A DNA stretch of 64,000 nucleotides, taken from contig OX637622.1 in the NCBI GenBank assembly GCA_951802195.1, forward strand, positions 1,116,001 to 1,180,000, read 5' to 3'. Source of the DNA: Tausonia pullulans. Taxonomy: Eukaryota; Basidiomycota; Tremellomycetes; Cystofilobasidiales; Mrakiaceae. Each line of letters starts with the position of its first letter. Position 1 is the stretch's first letter. The notes under the pieces were generated by a model, which was not told the DNA's origin, made no database searches, and was given only the letters and a program-made list of their open reading frames with translations. Below are positions 1 through 14,700 of the stretch, in pieces. The position numbers and the translations under genes were made by a program.

Positions 1-1907
<1,907 letters not shown>

Positions 1908-2581
1908 GGACTGGGTTGAAAGGTGTTGGGTGTTGGAAGGCGGACGTCCAGGCGTCGACGAACGGGGAGACTCGTCGCGTCTCTCTTATAGGGGGAGTGC
2001 GCCTGGCGACGGTCACTAAGGGCCAGGGGATACCCTGCCTCTGCAGCTTCTATTCAGCTTTAACTATAGATATATGATACCCTTGTTAATGGCCGGCTTG
2101 TTTAAACCCTGGTATTCTCAAGACAGCAGCCCCCTTGACAACCAGGGGGTGAGACGCGCCGAGTCTCGTCGAGAAATGAGACGATGTTCCGCGCGTCTCT
2201 TCGGCTCGCTCCTCCATCCAACACCAATCGTTCCCTTCCCTGCCGTGCGTATCGCATCGACGCAAAGCTCATCTGCAAGATGTGGAGATCTTCGCTGCCA
2301 GAACCGAGTGATACGGACCCTCGGCGTTTCTCACCTCGTAGATCGACACGCGATTGACACGAAGGATGCCTCCCTCCTCCCTGGCCAAACTGCTGTCGCG
2401 CTCATGGCCTCGATCTCTAGTTCTCCCTCCTTTATTCCCAACCTTTGCCGCGAGCATGTCGGACATCGTCTAGTCCAGGTCATCCCGCATGAATCCCTGC
2501 TGACTTATCTCCCGTTTCCTTTTCCGTTGGCTGGTCTTCCCCAAACTCTCGGACCTCTCGCTCCAGGTCCCTCCTCTCAAC
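1908..2581. promoter_or_regulatory. Divergent intergenic region between DHX35 and MVD1
   Basis: The two start codons face away from each other across 674 bp, so this stretch must hold both promoters. An AT-rich patch with TATA-like runs lies at about 2055-2075. Open frames across it match nothing I recognise, and I see no RNA gene. Confidence 0.5.
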
Positions 2582-4246
2582 ATGGTCCTCATCGCCACTG
2601 CCTCGGCTCCCGTCAACATTGCCTGCATCAAGGTGCGTCTCTCGAGGCTGTAATGGTTGAGAGCTGCGTCATAAGCCATAAACGTGTCTCAAGAGACGGC
2701 TCGAGCGCGACGCCTGGACAACCCGACCCTGGACTGTACTGTTCTAGACACCTGTCCTGCTGCCGCCGTCCTGCACAGCCGGACTCCTTTGCCTTGCAGT
2801 CAAAGACCTCAAAGAGGAGCTGGGGGGCACTCTCATCAGACCGTGGAGGCCATCGTAGCTGCCCCGGTCGAGCCTAGCTCTTTGAAAGAGAGAGACTCTC
2901 GAATGACTCCCGGCGCGCCTACGACTTCTTGAGCTCGGCCCCCTTCGCCTCGTTCGCCTTCACGCGTCCTCCAAAGACTTTAGACTCCATGTTGACACGT
3001 TTCGCTCTATCTCTCTCCAGTATTGGGGCAAGCGCAACACCTCTCTCATCCTCCCGACCAACTCGTCGCTCTCCGTCACGCTCGACCAGGACCACCTCCG
3101 TTCGACGACGTCGTCGTCGGCTGACGCGTCATACACCAAGGACCGCCTCTGGCTCAACGGAGTCGAAGAGGAGATCAAGCCCAACTCGCGGCTAGATGTC
3201 TGCATCCGTGAGATGAAGAAGCTCCGCGAGGCTGAGGAGGCCAAGGGCGGCGACAAGGTCCGTCGGTTGTGCATGGGAGTGCTCGCTCAGTGAACAAGCG
3301 AGATTGACAAGGCGACTCCTCCCCTCCCTAGATTTCCGGCTTCAAGGTTCACATTGCCTCGTACAACAACTTCCCTACTGCCGCCGGTCTCGCTTCGTCC
3401 GCCTCGGGTCTAGCCGCCCTCGTCGCATCGCTCGCCCAGCTCTACTCGCTCCCGACCTCGCCATCGCACCTCTCCCTCATCGCCCGCCAGGGATCCGGCT
3501 CGGCCTGTCGCTCCCTTTTCGGTGGGTTCGTCGCTTGGGAGATGGGCTCGTCTCCGACCGGCGAGGACTCTTTCGCCGTCGAGGTCGCGCCCCGCGACCA
3601 CTGGCCCTCGCTCCACGCACTCATCTGTGTCGTTTCGGACGAGAAGAAGACGACGGCCTCGACGGCCGGCATGCAGCAGACTGTCGAAACTTCGGAGCTC
3701 CTCAAGCACCGGATCGCGAACGTCGTTCCGGGCCGAATGGAGGCCATTTCCAAGGCTATCCTCGCTAAGGACTTTGACACCTTCGCCCGCATCACGATGG
3801 CCGATTCGAACCAGTTCCACGCCGTCTGCCTCGACACTCTCCCGCCGATCTTCTACCTTAATGACGTCTCCCGGTCCATCATTCACGTCATCACCGAGCT
3901 CAACCGCGTCTCGGTCGAGGCGGGCAAGGGCCTCATTGCCGCCTACACCTTTGACGCCGGACCCAACGCCGTAATCTACGCCGAGGAGTCCTCGATGGCC
4001 GAGATTGTCGCACTCATCAGGGCTTACTTCCCGATCGGCCAGGAGTTCAACGACCCGTTCGGAGTTGTCGCCCAGGCACCCGAGGGCAAGCGCGCCGGCT
4101 TCCGCGAGGGCGTCTCCCCCGTCTTCCCCAAGGGATCCGTTTCGAGGCTTATCCACACCCGGATCGGTGATGGACCCCGGGCCCTTGGCCGGGAGGAGTC
4201 CCTCCTCGGCGAGGACGGTCTCCCGGTGACGACGAAGTCGGCTTGA
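2582..4246 (+). CDS. MVD1: Diphosphomevalonate decarboxylase
   Basis: Catalyses ATP-dependent decarboxylation of mevalonate 5-diphosphate to isopentenyl diphosphate, the last step of the mevalonate pathway that feeds sterols, dolichol and carotenoids. Three exons: 2582-2632 (MVLIATASAPVNIACIK), 3021-3257 (from YWGKRNTSLILP) and 3332-4246, giving 400 aa, equal to the family's usual length. The N-terminal APVNIA..YWGKR substrate-binding segment, the GHMP-kinase type loop AGLASSASGLAAL and the RQGSGSACRSLFGGFV segment are all present, and the C-terminal Asp region DAGPNAV is intact. Intron 1 is long (388 nt); intron 2 uses a GTCCGT donor. The gene converges on ZPR1 with only 94 bp between stop codons. 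Confidence 0.95.
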
Positions 4247-4340
4247 TTTCTATTTTATCTCGTCTCTCTCTTCCTTCTTGCGGTTCAAAATAGAATGTCC
4301 TCCTGGGTTGCAAGGGCAACTAATCTATCCATCTATCTCT

Positions 4341-6799
4341 CTACTGCTTGGCCTGAGCCGCCTGAGCCTCAGCAATCTTAGCGTTGGCCATGTTGAACGC
4401 GGCCTGAGCCTCCTTCTCGCCCTCGTAGCCCTGTGTGTTGTAGCAAAGATCAGTCTCAAGAGCACCTTCATGAACATAAGATGAGAGACAACGCACCTCA
4501 ACTTGCATGTCGTTGAGTCCGAGCTCTTCGTTCTGCTCGAAGGACCGGTTGTACATTTCAATCTTCATGTTGGGGTCGGCGTCGGGGGCGTCTAGGAATT
4601 CATCGTCAGTATCGAGGAGGCAGGTGGTGCAACCAAGCTTAAACAACGACTCACAAGGGTTCTGGAGGTACGAGTTGGACATCGGGTCGTCTAGGATGAC
4701 AGTGAACGGCTTCTCTGCGCTCATGACCTGAGAAGGTGGGAGAACCGTCAGCAAGGGAAAGTTAACCATTAAAATGACGAGCAACGCGTGAACGCACCTG
4801 CTTGAGATCTGAGAGGAACTTCTCGAAGCCGTCCATCTTGACCTCGTCGCCCATTCCCGCACCTCCTCCCCGAGTCGAATCGCCGCCGCCAGAGGCAAAG
4901 ACCTTGTCGGAGAGCTCTTCGTAAACCTGGGTGAGGATACCCTCGAGCGTTGTGAACCGACCACCGAGTGTTCCCGGCTGAAGAACGAGGTCAATGTCCG
5001 GGATTTCGAAGCCGCAGGTCTCGGACTGGAAGACACATTCTGGTCAGTGGAATACGACAGCAGATGGCAGCTCTGATGAGTCACTCGCTCACCTTAAGGA
5101 GATCGCGCGAGAGGTCCTCGGCGTCCTCTATGAGGAGAGTAATCTTCTTTCCCTGTTCCGAGACGGCGCCTCCGGCTTTGACCTCGTTGTCCTTGTAGCC
5201 ACAGGCTTGGCAATTAGTCGACATAATGATAATTTCCTGAGAAATCGGTGAAGTGTCAGCGGGCGGTCCTCGAGACCACAACACAACAACGGATAGAAGT
5301 CACCTGGAAGTAAGGGATGTGGACCTTCTTCATGAGGGTGTCGAGCGGTTGCTTGCAACTCGAGCAGATACCCTCAAACTTGAAGACCTCCTCATTGGCA
5401 AACTTACCCTCTCCCGGATCGACGAGCCCCTCGTCAGCCGCCTCCTGCGCACCCGGGCCAGTTGCGGGCTGGAGACCGATCGCGGCGTCCTGCTCGCGTG
5501 TCCGGTCGTACTGGCGGAACGTCCACTTGGGGTCCGAGATGGAGCCAAGGAACTGAATGAATGAGTTGCCCGCGGGGTCGTCGAGCGTCACAGTGAACGG
5601 CGGGAACGGCTTCTCCAGGGTGTCGGCCGACTTGGCGACCTTGAAGTCGACGGGGAACTCGTCGTTGGGCTTCCGCCGCTTGACGTCGTCCCGGTCCGGT
5701 CGGTCGCCCTCAGTTGTCTCCTCCTCAGCGGTAGCGGCATTGTCCCGACCTCCTCCCTCCCACGTCATGGCGTCCTTGTCCTCATCCTCATCGCCGAGAA
5801 CCTCCTTCATGCGTGCAATGAGGGCGTCGATCTTCTCGAAGTTCTCCGGCTCGATCGCCTTGCGCAGCGGCTGGTCAAGCGCCAGGTCACGCATCGTGTC
5901 GCGGACGATGCCCTCGACGTTGGTGAGCTGGCCCCGGTTCGGCGGGATCGTGAGTTGGAACTCGGGGATGGAGACAGTGCACGTCGGCGACTTGACGATC
6001 TGGCGATCAAAGTCGGCGCGGTTTCGGATGTGAGCGGTGTAGACGGATCCGCGCTCTGCGGAAGGCAAAGGTCAGCATCTGATGATTGGAGGGAAGGCTC
6101 TATGAAACGGTCGCGATGGGTATCCTCCACCGAGCGATGTGTGCGCACCGCGACTAGGACGAGCGCGCGGCTGTCCACCGCCTCACGCATGCGCAGCAGC
6201 GCCCACAAATCAAAAAGGAGACCAGACAGCAGCGAGGCTCGCCCCAGCGAGACGCGATTCATAGATTCCTCCTGCTGCAAGCCACATGTCTGTATTCCAC
6301 TCACCCTGGATAACACCCGCGCTCTGAATTTCGGTGTTACTCTCGCCGCAATGCTCGCAGCGGAAGCTCATGACGACAACCTCTCGGAAGAAAGGGATCG
6401 ACGTGAGCAGCAGTCGAGTCACGCCCTAAGGAAACAAGTGGAGAGGAAACAAGGATGCGTCAGTACAGGACGCGTGGCCCCTCAACGCGACGGAAGCTCC
6501 TCTCAACGAGGCGGACTCAAGGACAGACCTGCTCATGGCACGACATACACAGCGACTCAATCTCCTGGACGGGACGTTCCTCCATGTCGTCGTCCTGGGC
6601 CTCAGCCGGGGCCGAGGACTCAGGAGCGTCTTGGGCGGCGACGGCGGCGTCGGCGGTAGCCGCGACCGAGCCGATGGTGGGGAAGAAGCTGCAACGCGAG
6701 AAAGACAAAGGATTGGAGGAGGGTGTCAGAATAAGTCTGGCTGGCGTTACCTTGCGTGGCCAGTGGGGCAACTTACGGGTCGAGGGGTTTAGCGGCCAT
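4341..6799 (-). CDS. ZPR1: Zinc finger protein ZPR1
   Basis: ZPR1 binds eEF1A and acts as its folding chaperone; it moves between cytoplasm and nucleus in growing cells. Nine exons chain in frame: 6777-6799, 6529-6688, 6305-6425, 5304-6055, 5093-5236, 4798-5025, 4655-4727, 4497-4591 and 4341-4430, for 561 aa. The protein has the expected duplicated architecture: C4 zinc finger 1 (CMSC..CEHC), beta-sandwich domain A with DDPAGNSFI, zinc finger 2 (CSSC..CQAC with [12 protein letters not shown]), then domain B with [13 protein letters not shown] and the [21 protein letters not shown]-type ending. A charged, acidic linker ([20 protein letters not shown] region) lies inside domain A. The first exon codes for only seven full residues. 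Start chosen because the ATG is followed by a good GTAAGT donor restoring the frame. Confidence 0.95.
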
Positions 6800-7161
6800 A
6801 ATGAGAAGCGAGCAAGGAGGGAAGGGGGGGAGAGAAGAGGAAGGAGGTCGTTGGTGGACTTGCTGACAAAAGTCGCGAACTGACTTCTCGTTAGAGCCAA
6901 CGCACGGATCCGCCTGTTTTCCCGAGTAGTGGTAAAATCTCACGTTCCACTAGTCTTTGCCACATCATCGAGCAAAAGATCGGGATTCATATGAAAGCTC
7001 AGATTATTGCGCAGATTTTGGAGAGTCCTTCGTGCAATGTATGTTCAAAGCAACGATCCTGGAAGGACGCATCGAACCGTGTGGAAGGGGCCACAAGAAC
7101 CCACGAACTGTCCCTGACGCAAGTCTCGCTGATGACGACTCCACATGTATTAACCAACAAC
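6800..7161. other. Intergenic: ZPR1 promoter and 3' flank of hydrolase gene
   Basis: Lies between the ZPR1 start codon and the stop of the next minus-strand gene. I see no coding or structural RNA signal; the part nearest 6800-6900 is purine-rich on the + strand, as expected for a pyrimidine-rich leader of ZPR1. Confidence 0.4.
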
Positions 7162-8946
7162 TCAAAATCCCAGGGCCTCGTACACAACCCGCTCGAGCTC
7201 GGCACAGATCTCGTTAGCCGGTGGAAAGTTGAATGGTAGGAGGTTCGACGAAAAGACGCACTGTGCGAATTGCAAGACTCAGTCAGTGAGACATCGTCGT
7301 CTTCGCCGTTCGACCAAGAACTCACCGCGATCTCCGCCTTGCGGTCCACCCAATACATCGTGTTGGCAGCACCTGCCCAACCAGCGCTACCCTCAAGCCT
7401 GCCCCATGGCTTGCCCTCCCCATCCTCCTTGCGTCTGTGCCAGACGCAGAGCCCCGTCGACCAGTCCACATCGCCCGGAGCCCACTTCATGTTGGACATT
7501 GGGCCAACCATCTCGGCAAGATCGGCGCGGGATTGCTCTGTTGGAAGTGTCGACTCAAATAGCGAGTCCATAGAGGGGCGGGAGAGCAAGAGAGACGAGC
7601 CGGAGAGGAGGGACTGGAGGACGAGGGCGTACGACCGGGGCGGGGTGTAGATGCCACCGCCTAAGTAAGTCACAGATTCGAGTCAATGAAAGGACTCAGG
7701 TGAGAAGACCACCACTTCCTTACCGGCGACGGGGTACTCGATGTCCTTTGTCCTAAGAGCGGGCCAGGACATCAGCTTCAGCAAAGACCGAGGGAACAAT
7801 GGACATCCCTCACTCTCTCGGCAGCTTCAGCAGATCAACCTGATCCACCAGAGCCTGGTACTCCTGCTTCTCCTCGTCCCAGAAGCGGATTGGCATGACC
7901 TTTTTCCTGAGCTCCTCCGTGCTGTGCGGATAGAACGTGGAGAGCGGCGGGAGGCCAAGCGGTCCAAATATGTTTGCCTGAAAGTAGTCCTCTAGAGTAC
8001 CACCGGTGAGGCGGGCAATAAGGAGGCCAAGCCACCTGTGTATGCGAAAATAAATATAAAATGAGTCAGTTGCTGGGGTCCAGAGAGCATGAAAAGGCTG
8101 AGAAACGCGAACAGACTCTGCGCTGTTTCCGTATCTTGGAGGAGAACTCATCAGCCCTGTCATCAGAACGCGAGAACCAGGGTTGACTGACTGGTAGCGT
8201 GTGCCCGGCTCCTCAGTGAGAGGCGTATTGACAAGGTTCTCGACCTTGCAGCTGTTGACGTAGCCCCCTCCGACCTTAGTTCGAGAGTCAGGCGTCAGAC
8301 AGGTAGTGAAGACAGACGAGCTCAGGTATAGACCTTTGTCCACTTTTTCCACGCCTGAATACGAGGCGACATTTCTGCGCCCACACCCGACGTTTGGTTG
8401 AGCATTTGCTAATACCGGATTCGATCAGCAGGAGATCTTAGAGCGGAATCCACAGCTGTCCTCTCGAGCTCACCTGAATCGTGATCTTCGCCTGCGGCTC
8501 GACGAAGATCGGCTCCCCGTCCTTCCACTCGGAGATGATCTTGAGCTTAGCCATTTCCGGAAGCCACTCGTCAACAGGCGTATCCAGCGTTAGGAGCCCC
8601 TTCTCCACAAGCTGCAAGATAGCGACCTGAATGGGAGATGGAACCTTACTTAATTCAGCGAGCGCACAAGCGCGGTCGGACGAGCCCGCGTGAGTGTGAT
8701 AGCTCATTGCCTACACACCGAAGTCAAAAGCTTCGTCGTCGATGCAAACCAGAGTACAGAATCTTCCTGGACTGTATTGTCCGCACCTGCAGACTTCAGG
8801 ACGTCGTGCTTGCCGGTTTGGTTGCTGTATAGGATGGCCTCGGGAGAGGTGACGACGAAGAAGGTCCCCGGGAGAACCTCAGCAGCTTTCACAAGGAGAG
8901 CATCTAGCTTGGTGAGGGTCTCTGAGGGGAGGCAGGCAGGTGCCAT
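7162..8946 (-). CDS. Class C beta-lactamase-like serine hydrolase
   Basis: Member of the beta-lactamase/transpeptidase-like superfamily; fungal members usually act as esterases, lactonases or transesterases, so the substrate here is unknown. Motifs on the minus strand: SxxK nucleophile in WFASTTKLLTS (Ser69 and Lys72 counted from the ATG at 8946), followed by LQLVEKGLLTLDTPVDEWLP, the QTSGVGAEMSPR segment, and the YxN motif in YGNSAEWLGLL, which is reassembled exactly by two introns (donors GTCAGT and GTCTGT). The C-terminal part has LCVWHRRKEDGEGKPWG and GSAGWAGAANTMYWVD, matching the GG-x-GG-like substrate-wall region, then ends ERVVYEALGF. Several introns interrupt it. No secretion signal is seen, so it is probably intracellular. 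It sits directly downstream of an acyl-CoA ligase on the same strand. Confidence 0.82.
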
Positions 8947-9222
8947 GGTTGAAGAGTGAGAGGTTGATGATGGTTGGAAGGAGGAAATGAGGGAAACGCG
9001 AGATGTCGCTTTGTCTTCGAGATAGCAGCGCGTCGAGCTCCGACAAAACACCGACGGTTGGCCGGTGAGTCGGACCGACCGGTGAGCTTCGGTCGGCGTT
9101 TTGGCTGCGAGCGAGCCCTCGCGTTCTACCCAAGAGACATTATCACAGAGTGCAAAGTGCATAATAACACAGGAGACTTGGCAGCCAATTGGAATACAAT
9201 TCAAAATAGACACCCAACTTAA

Positions 9223-11780
9223 TCAGAGCTTGCCCTTGTTGGCAACCTTGGCCTTCTTCGCTTCGGCCGCAGCGAAGTCCCGGAGCTGGCGACGAAGAAT
9301 CTTGCCCGCCGCCGATTTGGGGATCACTCCGATGAGGACGACTCCACCACGAAGCTGCTTGTGGTTCGAGACCTTGCCTGCGATCCACTTCTCGATCTCC
9401 TTCGCGAGCTTCTGGCCCTCAGGTGAGGACTGTTTCTCCCCACCGGCGGGGACGATGTATGCCCGAGGGACCTCCGTCCCCCGGTCGTCGTCCTGGACGC
9501 CGATGACTCCGACATCGTTGACGCTCGGGTGGGAGAGGAGGAGACCCTCGAGCTCGGCGGGAGGGACCTGGAAACCCTTGTACTTGATGAGTTCCTTCTT
9601 GCGGTCGACGATGCTAGAGAGTCAAGAGAGTCAAGAGACATGCCCGTCAGCCATAAACGGTCTACAATCGTGATGAGGGGGCCAGCAGTGCTCACTAGTA
9701 AAATCCATTCTTGATCAAAGCGACATCTCCCGTCTTGAACCACCGGTCCGGGGTGATTGAGTCCCGCGTGGCCTTGATGTTGCGCCAGTAGCCCTTCATG
9801 ACGTTGTCGCCGCGGACCCTGGATTGGGAGAGGGATGGAGAGTGAGCCGTGACCAACAGAGATGGCAACAAAGAGGACGCACCAGAGCTCTCCGCGCTCG
9901 CCCTCGGGGACATCGTTGTCGTCCTCGTCGACAAGGCGGACCTCGACCGTCGAGCAAAGAAGACCGATCGAGCCGTAGGTCTCCTTCGGGGCGCCAATCG
10001 GCGTCAGATGGGTCGTTGGAGAGGTCTCCGTGAGACCGAAACCCTGGAGGTAAGCAAGCACCAGTCTGTCAGAGGCGCGAGTGAGAAGGGCCTAGAAAAG
10101 GGATGACAGCGGACAGACCTGCATGATCTCGAGATTGGGCAGGTTGGCGTGTACCTTGGCGATGAGTTCGGATCCGAGAGGAGCTGATGATGGGCGGAAG
10201 TGAGTTAGGAACGACATCAGAGCGTCACAGGCATAGCGACGCACCCGCTCCCGAAATGACAGTCTTGAGCGAGCTGAGGTCAAAGTTCTGGACTAGGGGC
10301 TTCATTGTGAGGACGACTAGGACGGGCGGGACCACAGTCGTGAAGGTGATCTTGAGCCTTTGGATTGCCTGTGGGAAGGAGGAAAGAGGACATGATCTCT
10401 CGTCAATGATTATCCGAGGGCGTATGTCAGGCTGAGAAAAGGAACGACCGGACCATGCAGAACGCCTGAGGCTCAAAGCGAGCCATGATGTAGGACGGGC
10501 TCTGCATGTTAAACGCAGCGAGAATGTTCATGAGGCCGAAAATGTGGTACCTGAAGGATCGCAACCTGTCAGTACTAGCTTTCCCGGACATTGAGGAAGG
10601 CGTCTCCACTCACATGGGGAGGAACTGCAGTACGCGGTCCGTTTTGCGGTCGACCTGCGGCCAGACGGTGCGTCCAGCAATGGTGAGGACAGCGGTAATG
10701 TTTCCGTGCGTACTGCAGTGAGGGATGAGGAGTCAGGCACGCGGCCTCATAATGAGAAACAACACCCGCTTCTCACGTCGCGACTCCCTTGCTGAGACCA
10801 GTCTGTCATGGCGTAGCGCGATGCAATCAGATGAGATGCTCTTCGTTGTTCTCTTAGTATCAATACATACGGTTCCACTTGAGTAGCACAGCACGGCGAC
10901 GTCCTCGGACTTCGGCCGTGCGCCAACAGTCTTGACACCGGCGATCTTGAGCTCGCTGTATCGCTTGTATCCCTTGATTCCCTTGCCTTCGCCCTCCTCG
11001 AGGATGAAGACCCTGTCCTTCCAGTTCTCCTCGCCCAAGAGGCACTCCTCGAGGACTGGAAGGAGGTCCGGGTGAACAAAGACGAGACCAGCGCGCGAGT
11101 CCCGCATCTGATGCTTGAGCTCCGTTGCAGTGTAGCCAGAGTTGGCAAGAGTCCTGGCAAATGAAGTGAAGGGGTACAGGAGTGTCAGCAGGAAATTCGT
11201 ATTCGGTCCTTGGCCGACCAGCGTACATGATAATGCCCTGAGACGCCGCGAAGCCGGCAATGAGGGTGATGCTGGGAGAGAGGAGAGGCGAGGCAAGATT
11301 AGAGCCCGCCGGTTGGTTCAGTATTCGAGCATGGAAGAGACAGAGAAATATCCCAGTTATTCACGCAAAGGAGACCGAGTTGAGGGAGAAGACCATGAGA
11401 GTACTGGCGAGAAGATAAACGGAAAGCCGTCCATCAGCGTCATGAGACCAGCGATCGGACAACGTGGTCAGACGATCCGAATGATCTCTTTCCACCCACG
11501 TCTTGTTTTCCTCAGCGGAGTAGGTGTCCTGGCTCGGGTACGGCTTCATAAAGGGCTTAATTCCGTTCGCCCAGAGGTTGTCGAGTCCCGCACTGAGCTC
11601 GAGGGCCTCTTTCTTGATAGCTCCGATGGTCCAGTCCGGGACACCGTCCTGGCCAGACAGGAAGAGGACGTTCGAGTCCTTGCGCTCCTCGGTCTTGTGC
11701 GGGCCCATCAGGAACGAATAGGCGTCCGTCTTGGGGATCTCGAGTGGGGGATATGTCGATTTGTAGATTCGAGGAGCCAT
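9223..11780 (-). CDS. AMP-forming acyl-CoA / 4-coumarate-CoA ligase-like enzyme
   Basis: Adenylate-forming enzyme (ANL superfamily) that activates a carboxylic acid to acyl-AMP and then to a CoA thioester. On the minus strand the P-loop is split by an intron: VLCYSSGT ends one exon near 10870 and TGLSKGV opens the next near 10800. Later motifs are GFGLTETSPTTHLTP (A5), VPEGERGELW, RWFKTGDVALIKNGFY (A7/A8), KELIKYKGFQVPPAELE (hinge and A8) and PKSAAGKILRRQLRD (A10 with the catalytic Lys), all typical of the 4CL/CaiC-like group. The start MAPRIYKSTYPPLEIP at 11780 opens a long frame. The protein ends NKGKL: the last three residues resemble a weak peroxisomal PTS1, but GKL is not the canonical tripeptide, so the location is uncertain. 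About ten introns are implied. The substrate cannot be named from sequence. Confidence 0.88.
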
Positions 11781-14700
11781 GTTGGGAGTGGTTGGGGAAT
11801 GGGGTGGGAAGGGAAAGTGTGATGAGGAGGGAGGATGGCCGATGAGAAGGGGAGGATGCTGGGACTAGGTTGTGAGGAGTAAAACCGGGACTGGAGGGGG
11901 GGCTACTGATACTGTGAAGATGGTTGCTGAGAGTGAAAGAAAGAAGGAAAGAGAGAGAGGAGGGCTCGGGATTTGTAAACGGCGAGCCGACCTATCCCCC
12001 TCGATGCGTCACCGGCTCTCGGGCTTGACATAGCCGTCGCTCTCCCCTCGCTCTTTCGCTTCCTCCCTTCCCGGCCTCGGCGCCGGCCCTGGCTCCGACT
12101 GAGCTTTCGATTTATAAAAGGACGAGACGAACTGCTGGGGAGGGGTGAGTATCCCCCGGTCGCGCTCGGTCAAGGAGACCCGAGACCGGACGGCGTTATG
12201 GTCGATCTCGATTCCGGCCTCGCCTCCTCCATTTTCACATAGCAGGCTTCCCGGAAGACTTTTTCTTTTGTAAGAGGAGAGACCCGTAAGCTCATAGTCG
12301 TTGTTGTTCTACTTGTTTCGACACTCATCGAGAGCGTGTCGCCTCCCTCGCTGCAAGCTGTACCCTCCTTTGTTCTCCGAACACGATCAATTCACGTCGC
12401 ATATTCAATCCCCCCTTCCTCAACTTCTTCCTTTAAAATCCTTCTCCCCTCCTCTACCAATTAGGCGGCACTCTATGCGCCCGTTGACCACCCACCTCAG
12501 AATAAACCCATCGAGTAGCTTGCTTCCACAGCCGACCATTTAGATCTGTATCGCCCACTTTCTGGCTTACTCTCCTCAAGTTGTCGTCCAGCTATCTCTG
12601 ACGGGACGCTCTCTTCTCTACTGTAGCGCTCTCATCAAGGGTCTCTATCTTTGCAAGGATGATCTCTCCTCGTCCCTGTTCTAGTCTCCTCAAGACAGCG
12701 TTTTCTGACTTTGATAGACTAACGCTTACCTCTCAGCGGGACTGCGTTCGATACGGGCACATGAACATCCGCTGCTTCTTGATCCAGCTCAATGCTGGTC
12801 GGCGACGATCCCAGCCCTCAAAATCCAGACCATCTCTCTCCTGAGTTCTTTGGCGCAATTTTCAGAGCATGTACCCGTACGTGGACTTGTGAGTCACCCT
12901 GTGATATCACTGCAAGCGAGCCGTCAGATCGATGTAACACCGTTACCAGCTCGCTTGAAGTTGTATTTGGCGCCCTTCCGCTACTCCTCAGATGGATGTT
13001 CTTATTCCTCTGCTCGCATAAGAGATTACCGAGGACGGTGGAGGTAGAACACAGGCTGGGATGATGGTTCGGACGTCTCTTTTGCGGTGATTCGGAGAGA
13101 TGTCTCGAACGGCCACTGGAGATGGGCTTTCATACCCAACGAGACCCATGCCATGGGGAGACACCTTTGACTAGGTGGGACGACGTCGTCACTCAGGCAG
13201 TGGAGGCGACAGGAAGGGAATGGACCTGAAGAGCAGGATAGTGATGACGGCTTGATTGCGTTTGATGGGCAAGGTGGCTGCTGTCGACCGCCGGCTCGGA
13301 GTGGGAGACCTTCCCAGATCTTTCTCGTCGTTCAGTGGACCCCAATCAGGCCGCTTACTGCACGACTCACATCAAATCCGTTCTGTCGTTAAAACTAGAT
13401 CCCCAACGGTCCGCGATCCTCCACAGTAAGGCTAGATGGAAGCCGATCTTTGGACGGCTGGTTTCCTGTGACCAGACTTACCTTTCAAGTGTTGGCTCAG
13501 CTTCCTGGAACTATGCTAACCTGCTCATCCCAACCTCCACCTCCCCCCCTCCCCCCCTAATTCGAGTGGCATCGCTCTTCGCGGTCCCTATCTTGGCTAA
13601 CCAGATGGACACCCGTCCAAGGGCAAGTGGGTCTGATGGGCCATTTTGTAAGCGAGTCGATATTGGTGCATCCTTCTATTGGCTGGCTTGAAGTGAGGGC
13701 AGAAGATGACCCTTTGTCCTCAGGCGCGTGTCACGTTCAAGTTGTCGGCCGAGATCGTCGAGGATGATGATGCTATTGAAAAGGGACGGTTGCCTTTCCT
13801 CAGGGAAACTGAGCCCTCGCTTGGCACACATCCTTAGACTTACAATCTCGTTGAGGTCCTTTGCCAGCTTGCTGTGATGGATCGTTACCGTATACGTCCG
13901 AGAGCGATTATCTAATTCCGAGGAGTCTTGAGAACGTTCGAACAAGGGGAATCCCGTCATACTTTCAGTACCGAGACATTTGGGTTTAAGTCCTTCCTCC
14001 TTTGACCGAGACTGGATCCGGCCTTCGTTGGTAGTGAGGGCTGAGGGTTTATAATCATATGTGGATGCTTAATCTCTGTTAACCGCGGAGACCCCAAACT
14101 CCCTCTGAATGACAATCCGGGTTGTCTGGTTAAGAAGAAACCCATGGACATAGAGGACGTTTACAACACAGAGAAACTCATGAGCAGGCAAAGCACAGCG
14201 ACAGAATAGGGCTTTCTTTTCTTTCTTTCGTGCACGCTTTCCCAAGTAGGGAGCACGGCGAAGCAGACCAGATTAGGCAGAGGGAGCGTGACGCGGAAGA
14301 ACGTGTGGAGTGAGCAGGCTGCAGCGAAGCATGACCACTGCTGTATAAGCGAGCGGCAAGCAAACGAGCAAATACCACCTAGGAGAAAGTCCAGACAGAA
14401 GCAGGCTATTCTGGAGCTGAGTGTGCGAGGCCGCAAGCGAGAATAACCGAGGAGCATCCAACCCCGGCTTAACACACGCATGCTCTTGACCGACTCGGCC
14501 TCAAAACAACCGCACCGTCTAGACATCCCCCCAAGCAAGGACGACCCCCAAGGCAACACAGCGCGTGCCCAGGCAGTGCCTTCGTCCCCAAGTCCATGGG
14601 CCTCGTCCCGAACGCTCGAGGCGCCCGAGACACCGTCTCCCAAAGGGGCGGAGAGCACGCGTCCCTGTATGACAGGAACGCCCACCTCGCAGCAGCCCTC

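Noticed and set aside
3410-4156. 248-codon minus-strand open frame
   Set aside because: It is exactly antisense to the third exon of MVD1 and has the composition expected of a GC-rich shadow frame.
8769-8800. Possible intron (GTGCGG...CCAG) within the first exon of the beta-lactamase-like gene
   Set aside because: The interval would be about 20 nt, too short to splice, and reading through keeps the frame up to the STTK motif.
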